Part shown: positions 59,808 to 64,000 of the stretch, one piece after another
Layout: every line of letters begins with the position of its first letter
How positions within the stretch are numbered: position 1 is the stretch's first letter
Assembly: GCA_009829735.1 (NCBI GenBank)
Contig: CM020618.1
Coordinates: 34,200,894 to 34,264,893, forward strand
DNA from: Pyropia yezoensis
Lineage: Eukaryota > Rhodophyta > Bangiophyceae > Bangiales > Bangiaceae
DNA: 64,000 nt
Reading direction: 5' to 3'
The notes under the pieces: generated by a model
Told to the model about the DNA's origin: nothing
Databases searched by the model: none
What the model saw: the letters and a program-made list of their open reading frames with translations, nothing else
Translations under genes and position numbers: made by a program

Positions 59808-61582
59808 ATGGAGCCCGGCCGCGCCGCGACGAGCGCGTCGGCTGGCAAGGGCTCGACGGTTCCTGGCGGTCCCAGCGTGCCTGTGGGTACGGCGGTACCT
59901 GGGGCCCAAGGCGGTCCCCTCGGTCAAGGTGCAGCGGATCAAGGGGCTCCCGGAGGTCAAGGCGTACCGGTCGCGGGATCAGGCGGGGACTACATGGAAT
60001 AAGAGGAACGTGGTGCGGGTAAAGCGTACGTGACGGTTCATGGCATGGTACCCGAAGACTTCGGTCCCGAGACGGTCACCGCAAGGCGCCGGGAAGAGGC
60101 CCGCGGTTGGGTCACCGGTACTCTGGCTCATAAGGTCCTTCGGGTCGTGGACGGGTCCTGTCCCGGGAACGCGTTCCGGAAGCAGATGACCGCTATGGTC
60201 CAAGCTCGGATCCCTGTCAATGCCGGTCGGTCCCAGTCGATAACGGTGGTCCGGCACGCGGGAGAAGTCGGGTACGTGGAGCGGTTCAAGAGTATCCGGG
60301 ACGAGGTTAACAAGGAGACCCTTCCTGCGGCCCCGGGTCCCGACTACATCGTGCTTCCATCTCCCTACTTGGACCCTACTTCCTTCAAGCCGTCCCATGG
60401 GGACCTGGTGATCAGTCGGCTCCATCGGGACAAGAACGGGATCCTTGTCGGCTGGCACCAGCAAGAGTTCCCGAGTTGCCCGGCTGCCCTCCGTGGGCTC
60501 CACTACCTCCGGGTACCCCACTGGTTCGGTCACGTCGAGGTTCCTTTTGGGGCCCTGTTGGAACTACCCCCTGTCCAGTGCTACTTCGGGGACCTCCTTC
60601 GTGCTGAGGACCCCTTTGCCTGGTTCGTGTTCCGGACCGAGTGGGCCACGAACTGTGCCCTTTACACCCTGGAGCGGGCCCGTGGTTCCGGTGAGATGTG
60701 CCTTCTTCCTCGTCTCCTTCGGACCTGGATCGACCGTGTCGGGGTCCCCGATATCTGTAAGTGTCCCGGTGGCGTGGACGAGGGAGCAGCACGGGACCTC
60801 AAGGCACTCATGGTTCTTAGTGACCTGGTGGTCGGGGCCCCTGAGCTCCGTACAGGCTTGGGTCAGGCGGCCTCCAACAGCAAGGACCGTGCTTCCTACA
60901 TCCTGGTACGGTTCGAGACCCGGGACGGGACCTGGGCGGCGCAAGTGGACGAGGACCTGGCTCCCTTGGACCTTCCTTACTCGACGGACATCTTGGACGC
61001 GCGAAGTTTTAAGGGCCCAAGGACGGGAACGTGGGTCAGTCGGACGAGATTGTGCCCGGGAGTGGGTCCGGTGGACCTGGTGCCCCCGGTGCCCCTGGTG
61101 CCCGGTCGTCGGGCTCCCTTGTTCAACGTGACCCTGCGCTGGGAAGCCGTACCGTCTACGTGGCCAACTTGTTGGCCCTTGGCGAGGTACCCGATGAGGA
61201 ACTTCGGGACCTTGAGGGAAACCTGGCTACCTCGACGGTTCTGGGGCTCCGTAGTTTCTTTGGCGGGTCCGCGGACGTCTTGGCCCATGCTCACGTGGGG
61301 CCCTTGCTCTCGGCTTCCCTCCATACTACGGTCAACATTGGGTCCCGTGTAGCCGAATGGACCCGGGTCCAGGCGGGTTCCTCGACGCCGGACTACAAGG
61401 GCCTGTTGGCGATCGTGGACCGTAATGGTATCCGTGGAGACCTGGGGTCAGAATTGGCCACGGCCGAGGAGGAGACCCGTAAGAGTTGGCATGGGGTCCG
61501 TGAGGGTTCCCGGGTCCGAGGTCGGGATGATATGGACCAAGACACTGACCCTCGTGCCGAGAGCCGGGCCCGTTACCAGTGA
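59808..61582 (+). pseudogene. Family-C antisense ORF (aORF), degenerate
   Basis: Third antisense gene, convergent with family-C pol (about 416 bp between stop codons). From ATG 59808 it has a Gly/Ala/Pro-rich start, an in-frame TAA at 60000, then a long open frame containing G-M-V-P-E-D-F-G, V-E-V-P-F-G (also in the family-B protein), Y-F-G-D-L-L (259-264) and C-L-L-P-R-L-L-R (298-305). A one-base shift near 61025-61031 moves the end to another frame (Y-V-A-N-L-L-A-L-G-E-V to the stop at 61582). The acidic/charged C-terminus lacks the RS tail of family B. The copy appears inactive. Confidence 0.7.
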
Positions 61583-61998
61583 GTCACACAGAGGGGAGGG
61601 ACCCGAGGGACCATGGATCGTTCTTGCATGTGATTTTGATTCAAGGAGTCGTAAAGTCTCTTTGTTTGTCAGCTCCCTTGGGACCCCTTCTTCAATGTTG
61701 ACCATAGGGACCTCCTTCCTACTGAGCCGCAAAACTGGTTCAAAGGGACCCATACCAGCCCAGACGGGAAAATGGGGAACTAAAGGGAGGGAACGGGGGG
61801 GTTCATATCCAAGGGGAAAGAAGTAAATCTCCATTCAAAAAAAACCATTATCAATAAAACCCCTCCCATGGAGTAGATGTTTTCCCAACCTACCCAAGTT
61901 GAACCCCTGACCTCCTTGTTGATCCCTCCCAATGACTTGTCCCATAGTTCGTTCCATTGACGGACCATCAGGCCTGCCTTTGTGTTTCCCCTTCAGGG
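61583..61998. other. Convergent 3' region, family C
   Basis: Lower-GC sequence between the stop codons of aORF and pol, containing AATAAAA (61854-61860), a plausible polyadenylation signal for the plus-strand transcript. No tandem hairpin array like that of family A. Confidence 0.4.
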
Positions 61999-64000
61999 TC
62001 AATAACGGGACCACAGATCCGCACCCGGTTCAAGGTTCCATGGCCACACGGCATAGATAGCCTTAAAGGGTTCCAGTAATGCCACGGTCTCTTCCTCCCG
62101 CAGTGGGGGTTCGGTACCAACACGTTCACAGTACTGAACAACTTTAGCCCTGTCGAACTTATGGCACGGTTCCCATGTGTCCTTGGACTCTGAGTACCCC
62201 CACCAGCGGACCAGGAGCCATAGGTTCCCATCACTGTCCCGGTCATGCCCCACAAAACGTTCCCAGACAAAAGGGGTGCCTGAGTCTTCGTAGTCCATAG
62301 GTACAACCGGGTCTTGTGGCCCGTGTAAACGGGACGTGGAGTCAGTGTGTCCAGCAGGCGTGGGTGCCCGGGCCACATGGTCACTGCTTACCCTGTCACG
62401 GATCCCCTCAACAAGAACCGTGAATGTGTGCCCGTCCCGGTCCACGATACGATAGGGACCCTTGACCTTCTGGTCCAACTTCTGCCGGCTGTCATCATTG
62501 GTATCAACGTAGACCCAGTCCCCGATACGTAGGGCCTCGTCGGCCGGAGTGACCCGCTTGTCGTACCCTCTCTTGTACCGCTTCTGTGCCAGGTCCAAGT
62601 TCTTACGTACCGTAAAGGCCAAGTTCCTTAGATGGGCCCGTCTCGCCTCTCGGACCTGTCGCGCGGTACCAGTGAGCTCCTTAGGGTACGGGGAGACAGG
62701 GATCTTGTCCAGGGCAAAGGTACGGACCCGGTCAGGGGTCACGAACTCAAACGGAGCCACACCGGTACTCTGTTGGGGCCTCGTGTTATAGGCAACCGTG
62801 AGCACGGAAACCAACTCGTCCCAATGGTCCTGATGGTCCTCAACGTACGTGCGGAGCTGGGCCACTATGGTACGATTAAACCGTTCTACTTGTCCTTGGG
62901 TCTGGGGATGGTACGTGGTGGAAGTAACATGCTTGATCCCAAGGAGCCCGCAAACGCCACGGAAGTATGTAGACGCTAACTGGGGCCCATTGTGCGTTAG
63001 TAAGGTCTCCGGGGGACCATAGGAAGGCACCCACGTATCCAGAAAAGCCGAGGTCACCACTGCCGCGTCCTGGCTGCCAAGGGGAACCACTCGGGACAGC
63101 TTGGTAAACCGGTCCACAATGACAAGAAGGTACCGGTTCCTGCTGACAGTCCAGGGTAAGGGGCCCAAGACGTCAAGGCACACGTCCTTGAAGGGCTCCG
63201 TTGCAGGGAACAGTTTGAGCGGGTTGGTCCGCCGTCTCCCTTGGACCCTGCTCTTGGAACACGAGGTACACTTGGAAACAAAGGCGTGCACATCTGCCAC
63301 CATAGACTCCCAGTAAAATACCCGCCTCATAGAGGTATACATCTTGTTCATGCCTGGGTGCCCTGCATGTCCCGGTTCATGTTCCAAGCTCAGGACCTCT
63401 TGTTGTAGGGCCTTGGGGACCACGATCTGGACCGCTCGGTCAAGAGGAGCCAATCGTACCAGTAACCCTTCTGGCGTTTCCCCGTACCTTGAGGTCACGT
63501 TCTGGTCCATCTCTTTCCGTAGTTCCTGGCAACGCTGGTCCTGACCTTGGGCCTCGAGGATCCTGTCGACTGTCAGAGGAGGGTACCGTGTGCCTGTCTT
63601 AAAGTTCGGCCGGGTCCAACAAGTAACAAAGATAGCCAAGGTCAACAACGAGGGTATCTCATCAGGTATAGGGCCCCTGTCGTATCCCGTGGTATCCAAG
63701 CGTGACATAAAGTCCGCTGCGTGATGATGTTGCCCGGGACGGGACTCAACGGTATACTGGAACTCTGCCAGCCGAAGGCGCCAGCAGGCCAAACGTCCAT
63801 AGGCCCCGTCCTTATGTATCATCCACTTCAGTGCCGTATGGCCGGTTCGTACCACAAAGCGTGTCCCGTCAAGGTATGGTCGTAACAGAAGCAGAGCCCA
63901 AACAACGGCAAGACACTCACGTTCCGTGGTACTGTAGTTACACTCAGCCGGAGTCAGCACACGGCTCCAGTAACCCACGGGCTTGTAGGCCCCGTCCCCT
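61999..64000 (-). CDS. pol: Family-C pol, C-terminal part (RNase H, integrase, chromodomain)
   Basis: The frame is open from the stop at 61999 to the window edge; protease and RT lie outside. RNase H (Y-S-T-T-E-R-E-C-L) carries T-G-H where families A and B have (S/C)-D-H, so a catalytic Asp is lost (codon 63841-63843). The integrase zinc finger (H-E-P-G-H-A-G-H, later C-T-S-C) is present. The first catalytic Asp is in V-C-L-D-V-L-G-P-L-P, but the second reads T-H-N-G-P-Q instead of S-D-N-G-P-Q (codon 62992-62994). E in G-Q-V-E-R-F-N is kept. A GPY/F motif (V-K-G-P-Y) and a C-terminal chromodomain (V-R-W-W-G-Y...D-T-W-E-P) follow. The two substitutions predict an inactive copy despite the open frame. 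Confidence 0.9.
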   Translation of the reverse strand, partial: GDGAYKPVGYWSRVLTPAECNYSTTERECLAVVWALLLLRPYLDGTRFVVRTGHTALKWMIHKDGAYGRLACWRLRLAEFQYTVESRPGQHHHAADFMSRLDTTGYDRGPIPDEIPSLLTLAIFVTCWTRPNFKTGTRYPPLTVDRILEAQGQDQRCQELRKEMDQNVTSRYGETPEGLLVRLAPLDRAVQIVVPKALQQEVLSLEHEPGHAGHPGMNKMYTSMRRVFYWESMVADVHAFVSKCTSCSKSRVQGRRRTNPLKLFPATEPFKDVCLDVLGPLPWTVSRNRYLLVIVDRFTKLSRVVPLGSQDAAVVTSAFLDTWVPSYGPPETLLTHNGPQLASTYFRGVCGLLGIKHVTSTTYHPQTQGQVERFNRTIVAQLRTYVEDHQDHWDELVSVLTVAYNTRPQQSTGVAPFEFVTPDRVRTFALDKIPVSPYPKELTGTARQVREARRAHLRNLAFTVRKNLDLAQKRYKRGYDKRVTPADEALRIGDWVYVDTNDDSRQKLDQKVKGPYRIVDRDGHTFTVLVEGIRDRVSSDHVARAPTPAGHTDSTSRLHGPQDPVVPMDYEDSGTPFVWERFVGHDRDSDGNLWLLVRWWGYSESKDTWEPCHKFDRAKVVQYCERVGTEPPLREEETVALLEPFKAIYAVWPWNLEPGADLWSRY

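Noticed and set aside
60412..60944. Minus-strand ORFs opposite the family-C antisense gene
   Set aside because: Shadows of the plus-strand frame; no homology to A or B sense proteins and pol clearly ends at 61999.

Overview
The window is nuclear DNA of a eukaryote with a very GC-rich, transposon-packed genome. Long coding frames end almost every codon in G or C, there are no bacterial operons, and most recognisable sequence is LTR retrotransposon. A bangiophyte red alga (Porphyra/Pyropia type) would fit this composition and the dense chromodomain retrotransposons, but that is inference; no ribosomal or plastid marker is present to prove it.

Layout. 1-12.8 kb: low-complexity GC-rich sequence, one host-type protein-kinase gene (minus, 1753-2574), several foldback or MITE-like elements and a divergent solo LTR (about 9.1-9.8 kb). 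12.8-17.2 kb: a decayed Ty1/copia pol piece whose RT is cut by a family-A LTR, followed by that family's antisense gene (aORF) but no gag-pol. 17.2-22.2 kb: a lower-GC intergenic stretch, a hairpin cluster and a degenerate 96-bp tandem repeat. 22.2-41.9 kb: family-B element B1 (plus strand), into which a complete 10.77-kb family-A element (minus strand, 5-bp target duplication GTTGT) has jumped. 41.9-44 kb: remains of a cysteine-rich host gene broken by several family-B insertions. 44-52.9 kb: family-B element B2, opposite in orientation to B1, with a solo LTR inside its gag. 53-58.6 kb: an orphan gag fragment, a 1.65-kb terminal-inverted-repeat element and a broken PIF/Harbinger-type transposase. 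58.6-64 kb: family C, a third chromodomain element, running off the window edge.

The most interesting system is carried by the retrotransposons. All three Ty3/gypsy chromovirus families (A, B, C) have, between the end of pol and the 3' LTR, a long gene on the opposite strand, so that gag-pol and this antisense gene converge. The predicted proteins (A about 789 aa, B about 657 aa, C about 590 codons) look unrelated at first sight. They share a core in which an aromatic-F-G motif is followed 41-43 residues later by a Leu-Pro motif and an amphipathic segment. Family A adds a roughly 590-nt hairpin-dense leader before the antisense gene and five exact 24-bp hairpin repeats where the two transcription units meet. 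Families A and B share the same 18-nt primer binding site.

State of the copies. The family-A element is structurally complete, with gag, pol and aORF all open and LTRs differing at about nine positions. Both family-B copies lack the same N-terminal half of reverse transcriptase, including the first catalytic Asp, yet keep a 1166-codon pol open, so B looks like a non-autonomous lineage that multiplied after the deletion. Both B gags carry independent lesions. Family C carries substitutions in RNase H and integrase catalytic positions. Reading frames were judged by eye; identities are approximate and no database search was possible.
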